In this document: positions 7,053 through 15,030 of the stretch, piece by piece
How positions within the stretch are numbered: position 1 is the stretch's first letter
Layout: the number at the start of each line of letters is the position of its first letter
Source of the DNA: Clostridia bacterium
GTDB taxonomy: Bacteria > Bacillota > Clostridia > Christensenellales > Aristaeellaceae
Reading direction: 5' to 3'
Assembly: GCA_017433405.1 (NCBI GenBank)
Contig: JAFRHH010000078.1
Coordinates: 1 to 35,922 of the forward strand
Length of the DNA stretch: 35,922 nucleotides
Position numbers and translations under genes: made by a program
Notes under the pieces: generated by a model
What the model was told of the DNA's origin: nothing
What the model saw: the letters and a program-made list of their open reading frames with translations, nothing else
Database searches by the model: none

Positions 7053-8270
7053 TTATTCCACGATATGCTGCGTCAGCCCGTTGATAAAGATGGGCGTCAG
7101 CTCCGCCTGAATCAGCGGCCGGGCATAGGCCAGGAATTCCGGCTTCATGTCCGTCCGCTCCTCGTTGATCCATTCCACCGGCACCTTTTTCTCGAAATTG
7201 GCCACATCGTTGATGTTCACCAGCTCCGTTGTGCACTGATAGGGATCGTTGGAGAGACGCTTCAGCGCCACCATCTTCGCCGTCTCCCCCTCGAAGGCGG
7301 CCTTGGCGGCGGCGCCGCCCACCTGGTACGCCTCGGTAATATCCGTCCGGCTCGTCAGATGCCCGGCGCACCGCTGCAGAATGCTAAGCTCGACGGCCCG
7401 GGTCTTGGTGGGCAGGTTCCGGGCCACCAGGTTGCTCAGATACCGGGCGGTTCCCGTCAGATTAATATGACCGAAGGCGTCGACGCTGCGGGCGTCGTTG
7501 CTCAGCTCGCAGACAAACCGCCCGTCCGGCAGCCGGATCCCCTCCGAAACGGCGATGACCACCGACTCCCGTTCCTTCTGCATGCGCTCCACCTTGGCCA
7601 GGAACCGGTCCTCATGAAAAGGCAGCTCCGGCAGGCAGATCAGATCGACGCCCTCGCAGTCCTCCCCCCGGGCCAGGGCGGCGGAGGCGGTCAGCCATCC
7701 CGCGTTCCGGCCCATGATCTCGACCAGGGTTACATACTTCGTTCCGTAGACCGTCGCGTCCCGAATCACTTCCTTCATGACGACGCCGATATACTTGGCG
7801 GCGGAGCCGAAGCCGGGAGTATGGTCCGTCAGCATCAGGTCATTATCGATGGTCTTGGGCACGCCCATAAAGCGGATTTCGCTCCCGACCCGCTCCCCGT
7901 AGCGGGCCAGCTTGTTGATCGTATCCATGCTGTCGTTGCCGCCAATATAGAAGAACCAGCGGATATCCAGCTTCTTCAGGATTTTAAACAGCTTTTCGAA
8001 AACCGCCTCATCCTCCTCCGGCGCCGGCAGCCGGTAGCGGCAGCTGCCCAGATAGGAGGAGGGGGTTCGCTTCAGAAGCTCTATATTCAGAAAGGACTTC
8101 ATCCGCTCCGACAGGTCGCAGACCTTTTCCTCCAAAAGCCCCTGAATTCCGTGGAGCATACCGTAAACCCGGTCCGCGCCCCGCATTTCGCAGGCCTGAA
8201 GTACGCCCGCGAGGCTGGAATTGATCACGGAAGTGGGCCCGCCGCTCTGGCCGACGATTGCGTTTGCCAT
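7053..8270 (-). CDS. pfp: 6-phosphofructokinase, PPi-dependent type
   Basis: The product is 405 residues. It phosphorylates fructose 6-phosphate at C1 in glycolysis. The N-terminal GQSGGPT (7-13), substrate loop PKTIDND (138-144) and GFGSAAKYIG (153-162) are those of the PFK family. ATP-dependent enzymes have glycines where this protein has Asp113 (GGNDS, 110-114) and Lys139 (PKTIDND). Asp plus Lys at those two places is the known signature of pyrophosphate-dependent PFK, which works reversibly. Asn112 replaces the usual Asp of GGDDS, as in several long-clade homologues. The start follows GGAGG at 9 bases. Confidence 0.9.
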   Translation of the reverse strand: MANAIVGQSGGPTSVINSSLAGVLQACEMRGADRVYGMLHGIQGLLEEKVCDLSERMKSFLNIELLKRTPSSYLGSCRYRLPAPEEDEAVFEKLFKILKKLDIRWFFYIGGNDSMDTINKLARYGERVGSEIRFMGVPKTIDNDLMLTDHTPGFGSAAKYIGVVMKEVIRDATVYGTKYVTLVEIMGRNAGWLTASAALARGEDCEGVDLICLPELPFHEDRFLAKVERMQKERESVVIAVSEGIRLPDGRFVCELSNDARSVDAFGHINLTGTARYLSNLVARNLPTKTRAVELSILQRCAGHLTSRTDITEAYQVGGAAAKAAFEGETAKMVALKRLSNDPYQCTTELVNINDVANFEKKVPVEWINEERTDMKPEFLAYARPLIQAELTPIFINGLTQHIVE

Positions 8271-8314
8271 ACTTCTTTTCCTCCGTTCTTTCGGTTCTGA
8301 AATTGGATCGGTGA

Positions 8315-8332
8315 CCCGGCCGATTGGCCGGG
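8315..8332 (-). promoter_or_regulatory. Hairpin in the pfp leader
   Basis: A 7-bp perfect stem CCCGGCC/GGCCGGG with a 4-base loop lies about 45 bases upstream of pfp. No T run follows, so it is a leader structure or protein site and not a terminator. A possible -10 TATGAT (8366-8371) lies upstream, with no convincing -35. Confidence 0.4.
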
Positions 8333-8545
8333 GATGGGGGATATTTTTCCTTTCAGCAGTATCTTATCATAACCCGATCCCCTTTTGTACTTCTTTTCAC
8401 AGATTTTGTTCCTGTTTTTTTCACCACGTTTTTCAGCTGCTGAAAGCTTCGTCGCAATATCGTGTTCCGCATCCTCGTACATCCTGTAGCGACGGATCAG
8501 GTCCGGATCATTATGCGCCCGGCTTATGTCGCAGAAAAATATGGC

Positions 8546-9739
8546 TCAGGTTCGATGTTCAGTCAGCAGTATTTTTCGGGCGGTTTCGACACATTCCGGG
8601 ATTCCCGCTCCGGAGGCCAGCTCCGGCCGCCCGCCGCCCCGGGCGACCCTTTTGATCAGATGGTTCATGTCAATTTCGACGTCCGCGGAGCGGGCGAAGG
8701 TCAGCCTCTCCCCGCAGGAGAGCAGCAGCGCCTTTCCTGGCTCCCGGATATATTCGAGAACCGCCTCCGACACCGCCTTCGGCTCGTGATCCGGCAGCGT
8801 CAGCGCCGCGAGGGCGACGCCGGGCAGCGTCTCCCGGCTCTCCCCGGCCCGGAACTGCTCCAGGAGATCCCCGGTTTCGTAGCGGTTGGCCTTCTTCTGA
8901 ATCTCCGCCAGGCGGTATTTCAGCTCCGCCGCCGCCCGGCTCAGCTCCGCCACCGGGCAGCTCAGGGCCGCCCCAGCCTTATCTGCGTATTTCATATAGG
9001 TCTGGAACAGGCGGACCGCCCGGCCGCCGCAGACGAAAGTAATCCGGATCTTTCCCCGGGCCGGGGCGGCGGAAAGAATCTTGACGAGGCCAATTCGCCC
9101 GGTTGAGGATGGATGGGTTCCCCCGCAGGCCACCATTTCGAAATCCCCCATGGCGACGATTCGGACATGGCCCTTCACCGTGGGCGGCTTCCGCAGCGGC
9201 AGCTTTTTCAGCTCCTCCGCAGTCGGGAACCAGCAGCGGATCGGCGCGTCCTGCCGGATCCGCCCGTTCACGGTATCCTCCAGCATGGCGATCTCTTCCT
9301 CCGTCAGATGGGTACGCCCCTCCGGCAGATCCGCGTCGATGCTGGAATCTTCCTGGCCCAGGTGCAGCCCGATGGTCACACCGCCGAGCTTTTCCCACAG
9401 GGCGCCGGCCAGCATATGCTCCCCGCCGTGCTGCTCCATATGGTCCGTTCGGCGATCCCCGTCGATCTCTCCCCGGACCCGGGTTCCCTCTTCGATTTCC
9501 CGGTCCACCGTATGCCAGACCTCGCCGCGGTCGTCCGCCTCGACGTCCAGCACCCGGGCGGAGCCGCCCTTCCATTTCAGGAGCCCCGTATCGAAGGGCT
9601 GGCCCCCGGAGGTCGGATAGAAGGCGCTTCGGTCCAGCGCCACCTCCCACCTTCCGGGCTTCTTTGCCTTCCGGCAGGCGCTTACGTCAGCTTCGAAGCG
9701 CCAGCAATACGCGTCATCATAGTACAGCCGATCCGTCAT
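8546..9739 (-). CDS. Stand-alone alanyl-tRNA editing protein, AlaX-L type
   Basis: The product is 397 residues. AlaX proteins hydrolyse Ser-tRNA(Ala) or Gly-tRNA(Ala). FYPTSGGQPFDTG (40-52) is the AlaRS editing-domain entrance. The zinc ligands are visible as H104 and H108 (QHGGEHML) and C205/H209 (MVACGGTHP). The C-terminal 150 residues correspond to the DHHA1-type extension of the long form. The start at 9739 has GAGGAGG 11 bases upstream. The gene stands alone between a hairpin and the pfp leader. Confidence 0.9.
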   Translation of the reverse strand: MTDRLYYDDAYCWRFEADVSACRKAKKPGRWEVALDRSAFYPTSGGQPFDTGLLKWKGGSARVLDVEADDRGEVWHTVDREIEEGTRVRGEIDGDRRTDHMEQHGGEHMLAGALWEKLGGVTIGLHLGQEDSSIDADLPEGRTHLTEEEIAMLEDTVNGRIRQDAPIRCWFPTAEELKKLPLRKPPTVKGHVRIVAMGDFEMVACGGTHPSSTGRIGLVKILSAAPARGKIRITFVCGGRAVRLFQTYMKYADKAGAALSCPVAELSRAAAELKYRLAEIQKKANRYETGDLLEQFRAGESRETLPGVALAALTLPDHEPKAVSEAVLEYIREPGKALLLSCGERLTFARSADVEIDMNHLIKRVARGGGRPELASGAGIPECVETARKILLTEHRT

Positions 9740-9784
9740 ACCGGACAGTTCCTCCTCATTTCATCAGAATTCTGCCAGCCACGG

Positions 9785-9811
9785 GGAACGCGGGGACAAT
9801 CCCCACGTTCC
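9785..9811 (-). other. Strong hairpin between the vWA gene and alaX
   Basis: On the minus strand GGAACGTGGGGA and TCCCCGCGTTCC pair over 12 bp around TTG with a single T-G wobble. On the plus strand the same position would be a C-A mismatch, so the structure favours the leftward transcript. It is followed by CCGTGG, not T-rich, so it may be a processing or attenuation structure after the vWA gene. Confidence 0.55.
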
Positions 9812-9823
9812 GCCCGGGCGATT

Positions 9824-11704
9824 TTATTCCGCCCGGCTCAGGAGGCCGGCCAGGTAAACGAATTCCTCCTTATAGACATCCCCGGCGACGGCGCCGCAGT
9901 CCCGGAGCAGGGAGAGCACCGAATCCCAGGTTGCGCTTCCCTTCCATTCGCTGTTCCGGAGCAGCATACCGGTCTCGGCGACCGCCGCGGCAAACTTCTG
10001 GTTATCCGACAGGGTCTCCCGGAAGGAGTCCGCCCGCAGCGGATATTCATACAGTTTGCTCTCGGTTTCCTCCGGGTCCTTCGCCCGGATCGAGACGGTC
10101 AGCAGCTCGGCGGATGGGTCAACGGCCGGGGCGTCGGAAGGGGATGACGCCGGGGCGGGCGCGTAGCGGCTTCCGGCCGCGCCGAAGGCGAAATCGCTGC
10201 CGGCCGGCACGATCTCGTACAGGGCGGTCAGGCGATGGCCGGAACCGATCTCGCCGCCGTCCTTTTCATCGTTGGCGAAATCCTCCGCCGCCAGCAGCCG
10301 GTTTTCATAGCCGATCAGCCGGTAGCCGGCCACGAGGGCAGGATTAAAGTCCACCTGGATTTTTACGTCCTTCGCCACGGTTTCGAAGGTTCCGCCGCCC
10401 TCGATCACCAGGGCCTTCCGGGCCTCCAGGATCGTATCGATATACCAGCAGTTTCCGTCCCCGTAATCCGCGAGGGCCTCCATTTTATTATCCTTATAGT
10501 TTCCCATGCCGAAGCCGAGGCAGGTCAGCGCGATACCGCTCTTTCGCTTTTCCTCCGCCAGGCGGGCCAGGTCGCCCTCGCTGGTTACGCCGACATTCAA
10601 ATCGCCGTCGGTGGCCAGGAGGATCCGGTTGACCCCGCCTTCCTTTCTGTATTTTTCCGCGATTTCATAGGCCCGCACAAGGCCCGCGGAGCCGTTGGTT
10701 GAGCCCCGGGCCTCCAGATCGCTGATCGCCTCCATGATTCGGGTTTTTTCCCGGGCGGGCACGCCCTCGATGACCACCCGGTCCGAGCTGGCATAGGTAA
10801 CGACGGACACCGTGTCCTCCTCCTTCAGCTCCTCCAGGAGCATCAGGAAGGCCCGCTTCACCAGGTCCAGCCGATCCGCGCCCTGCATGGAGCCCGAGGT
10901 ATCGATCAGGAAGACCAGGTTACGGGGCGCCCGGTCCGCCGCCTGGATTTCCTTCGCCTGCAGGCCGATCTGCAGCAGGCGCGTTTTTTCATTCCAGGGG
11001 CAGGGGCCGTATTCCAGGGTTACGCCCAGGGGATCGTTTCCGGCGGGCGTGGCATAGTCATAATGGAAATAATTCAGCAGTTCCTCGATACGGACGCTGT
11101 CCGCCGGAATCCGCTCGCCGGAAAGCACCCGCCGGCGGAACTGGGCGTAGGAGCTCGTATCCACGTCCGCCGCGAAGGTTGAAAGGGGCGAGGTGGAAGT
11201 TGTCAGGAACGCGTTTCCCTCGAAGTGAGCATACTCATCCGTATTCCAGTCGGTCTCGCCCCGGGCGGCTGACTTCGCCGCCCCCGGCAGGGAGGTCGCG
11301 GCCGGCATATAGTTCGGCGCCGGCATCGCGGCCGTTTCGACATAGGCAAACAGTGCCCCGCCGTCCACGGCCTCCTCCGTCGCCCAGTCCAGATCCCATT
11401 CGGACTCCGGATTCCAGGCCTGCGTTTCCGACTCCAGGCGGGAGAGGGTCACCGCGTCCGCCATACCGGTCGCCAGCAGGCCGCACCGGCGCTGAAACCG
11501 AAGGAGGGCCTCCTCCGTCTCCTCATCAAAGATGCCGTTCGGTTCCCGGTTCAGGTAGTTCAGTTCCCGGAGCCGCGTCTGGATCCAGCTCACCTTTTCC
11601 CCGGTATCCCCCTTCCGCCAGATTCGGTTTTCCTCCGCCAAGGCCGCGCAGACGGCCGTCAGCAGCAGGCACAGGCATAGCGCCATCGCGATCCACTTCT
11701 TCAT
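9824..11704 (-). CDS. Secreted von Willebrand factor A protein (YfbK-like) with peptidoglycan-binding domain
   Basis: The product is 626 residues. Residues 1-23 form a signal peptide (MKKWIAMALCLCLLLTAVCA). Residues 28-90 match a PG_binding_1 domain (GDTGEKVSWIQTRLRELNY...GIFDEETEEALLRFQ). After a low-complexity linker comes the YfbK N-terminal region (FAADVDTSSYAQFRR) and a vWA domain with the metal site D268-T-S-G-S (DxSxS). The C-terminal part from about 450 is the DUF3520-type domain. Cell-wall attachment through the first domain and metal-dependent binding of a partner by the second are inferred from the families. The start follows AAAGGAGG from a worn copy of the dispersed repeat. Confidence 0.88.
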   Translation of the reverse strand: MKKWIAMALCLCLLLTAVCAALAEENRIWRKGDTGEKVSWIQTRLRELNYLNREPNGIFDEETEEALLRFQRRCGLLATGMADAVTLSRLESETQAWNPESEWDLDWATEEAVDGGALFAYVETAAMPAPNYMPAATSLPGAAKSAARGETDWNTDEYAHFEGNAFLTTSTSPLSTFAADVDTSSYAQFRRRVLSGERIPADSVRIEELLNYFHYDYATPAGNDPLGVTLEYGPCPWNEKTRLLQIGLQAKEIQAADRAPRNLVFLIDTSGSMQGADRLDLVKRAFLMLLEELKEEDTVSVVTYASSDRVVIEGVPAREKTRIMEAISDLEARGSTNGSAGLVRAYEIAEKYRKEGGVNRILLATDGDLNVGVTSEGDLARLAEEKRKSGIALTCLGFGMGNYKDNKMEALADYGDGNCWYIDTILEARKALVIEGGGTFETVAKDVKIQVDFNPALVAGYRLIGYENRLLAAEDFANDEKDGGEIGSGHRLTALYEIVPAGSDFAFGAAGSRYAPAPASSPSDAPAVDPSAELLTVSIRAKDPEETESKLYEYPLRADSFRETLSDNQKFAAAVAETGMLLRNSEWKGSATWDSVLSLLRDCGAVAGDVYKEEFVYLAGLLSRAE

Positions 11705-11712
11705 GTTCGTTT

Positions 11713-11746
11713 CCTCCTTTGTGAACGTCGGTTAATGTCAGTCATG
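11713..11746 (-). repeat. Dispersed SD-bearing repeat, worn copy before the vWA gene
   Basis: The minus strand reads CATGACTGACATTAACCGAC then GTTCACAAAGGAGG. It keeps the right half (GACGTTCAC...GGAGG) of the repeat but the left arm of the small hairpin has decayed. It supplies the ribosome-binding site of the vWA gene, 8 bases before the ATG. Confidence 0.5.
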
Positions 11747-11808
11747 CTGTTTCCCCGCTCATCCTGTCAGACGTGGAGAACGAAAAAAAGTTCCCGTTCG
11801 GCTCGCAG

Positions 11809-11835
11809 AAAAAAAATAGTTTCCCCTTCGGAAAC
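11809..11835 (-). terminator. Terminator of the histidine operon
   Basis: On the minus strand GTTTCC (11830-11835) pairs with GGAAAC (11819-11824) around GAAGG, followed by TA and eight T (11809-11816). It lies about 80 bases beyond the hisK stop. Confidence 0.8.
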
Positions 11836-11911
11836 AGATTTCGTCCGCGAACGATCTCGTGCGCGGTGCGCGATGCGGTGTGGAGGCGCGCGGCGAGGGG
11901 GCGCCTGTCGT

Positions 11912-12676
11912 CTATTCCGCCGACGCGGCGTAGCGGCTCAGCTCCCTCAGCACCGGCTCGAAGCCGAAGGCGATATCCTCCTTTCGGTGGGCGTCGGAGG
12001 CGGGAATCAGGATGCCTCCGTTTAAGGCGATGTATTCACGGATATCGGCGGCCGGATAGGGCTCCGAACGGTAGCCCCGGGCCATGGCCCCGGTATTGAC
12101 CTCGAAGACCGTCTCCTTCGCCAGCAGCCGGTCCGCCGCCGCCTGCCAGGCCTTTACATAGCGCGGATGGGCCGGATCAAACCAGTATTCGCGCTCGTTG
12201 TACTTTGTGATCAGGTCGAAATGGCCGACGATTTCGCAGCCGGTCTGTTCCGCCACCCGGCCCACCAGGAGGAAATAGTCCTCCGCCAGGGCGTACCAGT
12301 CGCCCCCATAATAGGTTTGAACATCCGCCGCCAGCTTTTCCGGCTCCCAGTCCACCGTGATATAGTGGCCGTCCGGCATCCGGACAAAGTGAACCGAACC
12401 GATCACGTAGTCATACTCCAGGAGATCGTCGGAATAGTAATCCCGCTCCAGCCCGCACAGCACCCGGATCCGCCCGGCGTATTTCCGCTTCAGCTCCTCC
12501 ATCTCCCGGCGGTAGGCCAGCGTGCCCTCCCGGGTCATGCCGCATTCGTCACAGTCCGCGTGGGAATGATCCGAGATGCCGACGCAGTCCAGGCCCTTTT
12601 CAATCGCGGACAGGATCATATCCTCCGCCGCGTTTTTTCCGTCCGAGTAGATCGTATGCATATGCAGATCGCGCAT
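11912..12676 (-). CDS. hisK: Histidinol-phosphatase, PHP family
   Basis: The product is 254 residues. It removes phosphate from L-histidinol phosphate, step 8 of histidine synthesis. The PHP metal-site motifs are in order: DLHMHTIYSDG at the N-terminus, GISDHSHAD (34-42), CGLERDYY, GHFDL, and PASDAH near the end. It is the last gene of the his operon and fills the step that HisB performs in enteric bacteria, since the hisB here is a single-domain dehydratase. The ATG at 12676 sits downstream of CAGGAG/AGGTGA, which lie in the extra copy of the hisIE tail. Confidence 0.92.
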   Translation of the reverse strand: MRDLHMHTIYSDGKNAAEDMILSAIEKGLDCVGISDHSHADCDECGMTREGTLAYRREMEELKRKYAGRIRVLCGLERDYYSDDLLEYDYVIGSVHFVRMPDGHYITVDWEPEKLAADVQTYYGGDWYALAEDYFLLVGRVAEQTGCEIVGHFDLITKYNEREYWFDPAHPRYVKAWQAAADRLLAKETVFEVNTGAMARGYRSEPYPAADIREYIALNGGILIPASDAHRKEDIAFGFEPVLRELSRYAASAE

Positions 12677-12697
12677 GGTTCACCTGGCTCCTGTTTC

Positions 12698-12745
12698 CGT
12701 TATCTTTTCCTGTTTCACCCTATGATCGATCACATGACGTCCGGC
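12698..12745 (-). repeat. Second, diverged copy of the hisIE 3' end before hisK
   Basis: This 48-base stretch matches 12752-12799, the last codons of hisIE, at 42 of 48 positions and in the same orientation, offset by 54. The copy would read [16 protein letters not shown] against [16 protein letters not shown] in the gene. Five of six differences are at third codon positions. It is not translated as part of hisIE, whose stop lies at 12749-12751. The hisK ribosome-binding site follows directly. Confidence 0.92.
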
Positions 12746-12748
12746 GTT

Positions 12749-13396
12749 TCAGGTCATCTTCTCCTGCTTCACCTTATGATCGATCACGTGACGTCCGGCC
12801 AGCTCCCGGTGGATATCCTCCAGGGAGATTCCGCTTTCGATCATCAGCACCATGACATGGTAGGTCAGATCCGCGATTTCGTAGATCGTTTCCTTCCGGT
12901 CCCGGTCCTTGGCGGCGATAATGACCTCCGTCGATTCCTCGCCGACCTTCTTCAGGATCTTATCCAGCCCCTTTTCGAACAGATAGGTCGTATAGGAGCC
13001 TTCCTTCTTCTCCGTCTTCCGGCCCCGGATCAGCTCCATCAGGCCCTCCAGGGAGAATTCGTGGCGCTCGTCGCTTTGCCAGAGGGGCCTGTGGAAGCAG
13101 CTTTCCTTCCCCGTATGGCAGGCGGGGCCGTCCTTTTCCACCTTCACCAGGAGCGCGTCCCCGTCGCAGTCCGCGGCGATCGAGACGATATGCTGATAGT
13201 TTCCGCTGGTTTCCCCCTTCAGCCACAGCGCCTGGCGGCTCCGGCTCCAGAAGCAGGTCAGGCCCTTTTCCATCGAGATGGCCAGGCTTTCCCGGTTCAT
13301 ATAGGCCAGGGTCAGCACCTTTCCGTTTTCCGCGTCCACGACGATGGCCGGGATCAGGCCGTTTTCATCAAATTTCAGTTCATCCATGCTGATCAT
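12749..13396 (-). CDS. hisIE: Bifunctional phosphoribosyl-AMP cyclohydrolase / phosphoribosyl-ATP pyrophosphatase
   Basis: The product is 215 residues, the normal length of the fusion. The HisI half carries the metal-binding cysteines and Asp residues ([15 protein letters not shown] and [11 protein letters not shown]). The HisE half carries the all-helical [14 protein letters not shown] pyrophosphatase motif. Together they do steps 2 and 3 of the pathway. ATG at 13396 follows CCGGAGG at 11 bases; a second ATG three codons on is less well placed. The 3' end is tandemly duplicated downstream. Confidence 0.95.
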   Translation of the reverse strand: MISMDELKFDENGLIPAIVVDAENGKVLTLAYMNRESLAISMEKGLTCFWSRSRQALWLKGETSGNYQHIVSIAADCDGDALLVKVEKDGPACHTGKESCFHRPLWQSDERHEFSLEGLMELIRGRKTEKKEGSYTTYLFEKGLDKILKKVGEESTEVIIAAKDRDRKETIYEIADLTYHVMVLMIESGISLEDIHRELAGRHVIDHKVKQEKMT

Positions 13397-13410
13397 CAGT
13401 TGTTTTTCCT

Positions 13411-13435
13411 CCGGTTTTCAGATTCGGGCGGTAAT
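13411..13435 (-). repeat. Second copy of the hisF 3' end and stop region before hisIE
   Basis: 13411-13431 repeats 13453-13473 base for base (21 of 21) in the same orientation, offset by 42; the homology runs a few bases further into the coding side. In minus-strand terms the copy reads ATT ACC GCC CGA ATC TGA then AAACCGGAGG, against ATC CCC GCC CGA ATC TGA then AAACCGGGG in the real gene end. Only the outer copy has the intact GGAGG, which serves hisIE. Confidence 0.92.
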
Positions 13436-13459
13436 GTGGGGATTTTGTTTCCCCGGTTT

Positions 13460-14218
13460 TCAGATTCGGGCGGGGATGCCCGCTTCCTTCATGCGGTTCT
13501 TCAGGTCCGCGATACTGACCTGGCCGAAGTGGAAAATCGAGGCCGCCAGGCCCGCGTCCACGCCGGGCAGGGTCTTAAACAGCGTCAGAAAATCCTCGAC
13601 GCAGCCTGCGCCGCCGCTGGCGATGACCGGCACCCGGACCGCTTCGCAGACCTTTTCCAGCATTTCCAGATCGAAGCCCTTCCGGACGCCGTCGGTATCG
13701 ATGGAGTTCACGACAACCTCCCCCGCCCCGTCCCCAACGCAGCGGCGGATCCATTCGATCGCCTCCATCCCGGTGTTCTCCCGTCCGCCTTTGGCAAAAA
13801 CGCGGAAGACGCCGTCCACCCGCTTCACGTCGACGCTCAGCACCACGCACTGGTCGCCATACAGCTTCGCGGCCTTCCCCACCAGGGAGGGATCCCGGAT
13901 GGCGCCGGAATTGACGGACACCTTATCCGCCCCGCATTTCAGCACCCGGTCAAAATCCGCCGTCGTATTGATGCCGCCGCCGACGGTCATGGGAATAAAC
14001 ACCCGGCGGGCGGTCTCCGTCAGGATATCCGTAAACAGGGCGCGCCCCTCGGCGCTGGCGGTGATATCATAGAACACCAGCTCGTCCGCGCCGCTTCGGC
14101 TGTAAGCTTCCGCCAGATCCACCGGGGACGCCACGTCTCCCAGCCGGTCAAAATTGACCCCCTTGACCACCCGGCCGTTCCGGACGTCCAGGCAGGGGAT
14201 GATACGCTTCGTAATCAT
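13460..14218 (-). CDS. hisF: Imidazole glycerol phosphate synthase cyclase subunit
   Basis: The product is 252 residues from MITKRIIPCLDVRNG. It is a (beta/alpha)8 barrel that, with HisH, makes IGP and AICAR. Catalytic Asp11 lies in PCLDVRNG and the second acid in SVDVKRVDG. The phosphate-binding loops FTDILTETARR...TVGGGI and ASGGAG are present. The frame runs much further upstream, but that part is hisA sequence out of frame. The ATG at 14218 overlaps the hisA stop as ATGA and follows GGAGG at 10 bases. Confidence 0.96.
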   Translation of the reverse strand: MITKRIIPCLDVRNGRVVKGVNFDRLGDVASPVDLAEAYSRSGADELVFYDITASAEGRALFTDILTETARRVFIPMTVGGGINTTADFDRVLKCGADKVSVNSGAIRDPSLVGKAAKLYGDQCVVLSVDVKRVDGVFRVFAKGGRENTGMEAIEWIRRCVGDGAGEVVVNSIDTDGVRKGFDLEMLEKVCEAVRVPVIASGGAGCVEDFLTLFKTLPGVDAGLAASIFHFGQVSIADLKNRMKEAGIPARI

Positions 14219-14979
14219 GTCGGACGATCCTCCTTCGCTTGTGACTCCGGGGCTTCCGGGCCGGGAGCATGCGCCTCCCGGATCGCGTCCCGCAGGGAAA
14301 CGGCGCCGGTATAATAGGCCTTTCCGAGGATGGCGCCGTACAGCCCCATCTCCCGGAGAGCCCGGATATCCTCCAGGGAGGAGACCCCGCCGCTGGCCGT
14401 TATCCGAAGCGGCAGCCGCGCCGAAAGCGCCCGGTACATCTCCCGGTTCGTTCCCTTCATGGCGCCGTCCCGGGAGATGTCCGTACAGATCAGGGTTTCG
14501 ACCCCCGCCTCCGCCATCTTTCCGCAGAAGTCCATCAGCCGGAGGCCGGTTTTTTCCGTCCAGCCCCGGATCGCGACCATTCCGTCCCGGACATCGACCC
14601 CTACGGCGATCCGATCCCCCCATCGGTCCACCGCCCGGCGCAGGAAGGTTTCATCCTCCACCGCCGCGGTGCCCAGGATCACCCGGTCCAGCCCGGCGGA
14701 CAGATACGTTTCCACTGTTTCCAGGCTCCGGATGCCGCCGCCGATTTCGCAGCGAAGCCCCCCTGCTTCCCGAAGCCGGAGCACCGTTTTCAGATTCGGG
14801 GTCTCCCCGCTCCGGGCGCCCTCCAGATCCACCAGATGGCACCAGGACGCGCCCTGCGCCTGAAAATCCCGGGCGATCTCCTCCGGATGGTCGCTGTAAA
14901 CCGTCATCCGGGCGTAGTCCCCCTTATAGAGGCGAACCGCCTTGCCTTCGTACAGATCAATCGCCGGGAACAGAATCAT
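14215..14979 (-). CDS. hisA: ProFAR isomerase
   Basis: The product is 254 residues from MILFPAIDLYEGKAVRL. It opens the ribose ring of ProFAR (step 4). Asp8 in FPAIDLYEGK and Asp in CTDISRDGA are the two catalytic acids. GGGIRS and ASGGVSS bind the phosphates. The start at 14979 agrees with the family N-terminus. It overlaps hisF by 4 bases and lies 41 bases after hisH. Confidence 0.95.
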   Translation of the reverse strand: MILFPAIDLYEGKAVRLYKGDYARMTVYSDHPEEIARDFQAQGASWCHLVDLEGARSGETPNLKTVLRLREAGGLRCEIGGGIRSLETVETYLSAGLDRVILGTAAVEDETFLRRAVDRWGDRIAVGVDVRDGMVAIRGWTEKTGLRLMDFCGKMAEAGVETLICTDISRDGAMKGTNREMYRALSARLPLRITASGGVSSLEDIRALREMGLYGAILGKAYYTGAVSLRDAIREAHAPGPEAPESQAKEDRPT

Positions 14980-15005
14980 CTTGTCATTCCTAACCTTTCT
15001 TTCGC

Positions 15006-15030
15006 CGAGGCGGGGTGGGATTACGCCTCG
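15006..15030 (-). other. Hairpin at the hisH/hisA junction
   Basis: CGAGGCG (minus strand, 15024-15030) at the end of hisH pairs with CGCCTCG (15006-15012), 7 bp with an 11-base loop holding the stop-codon region. It could modulate re-initiation at hisA, whose weak AGGA site lies just downstream. No T run follows. Confidence 0.45.
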
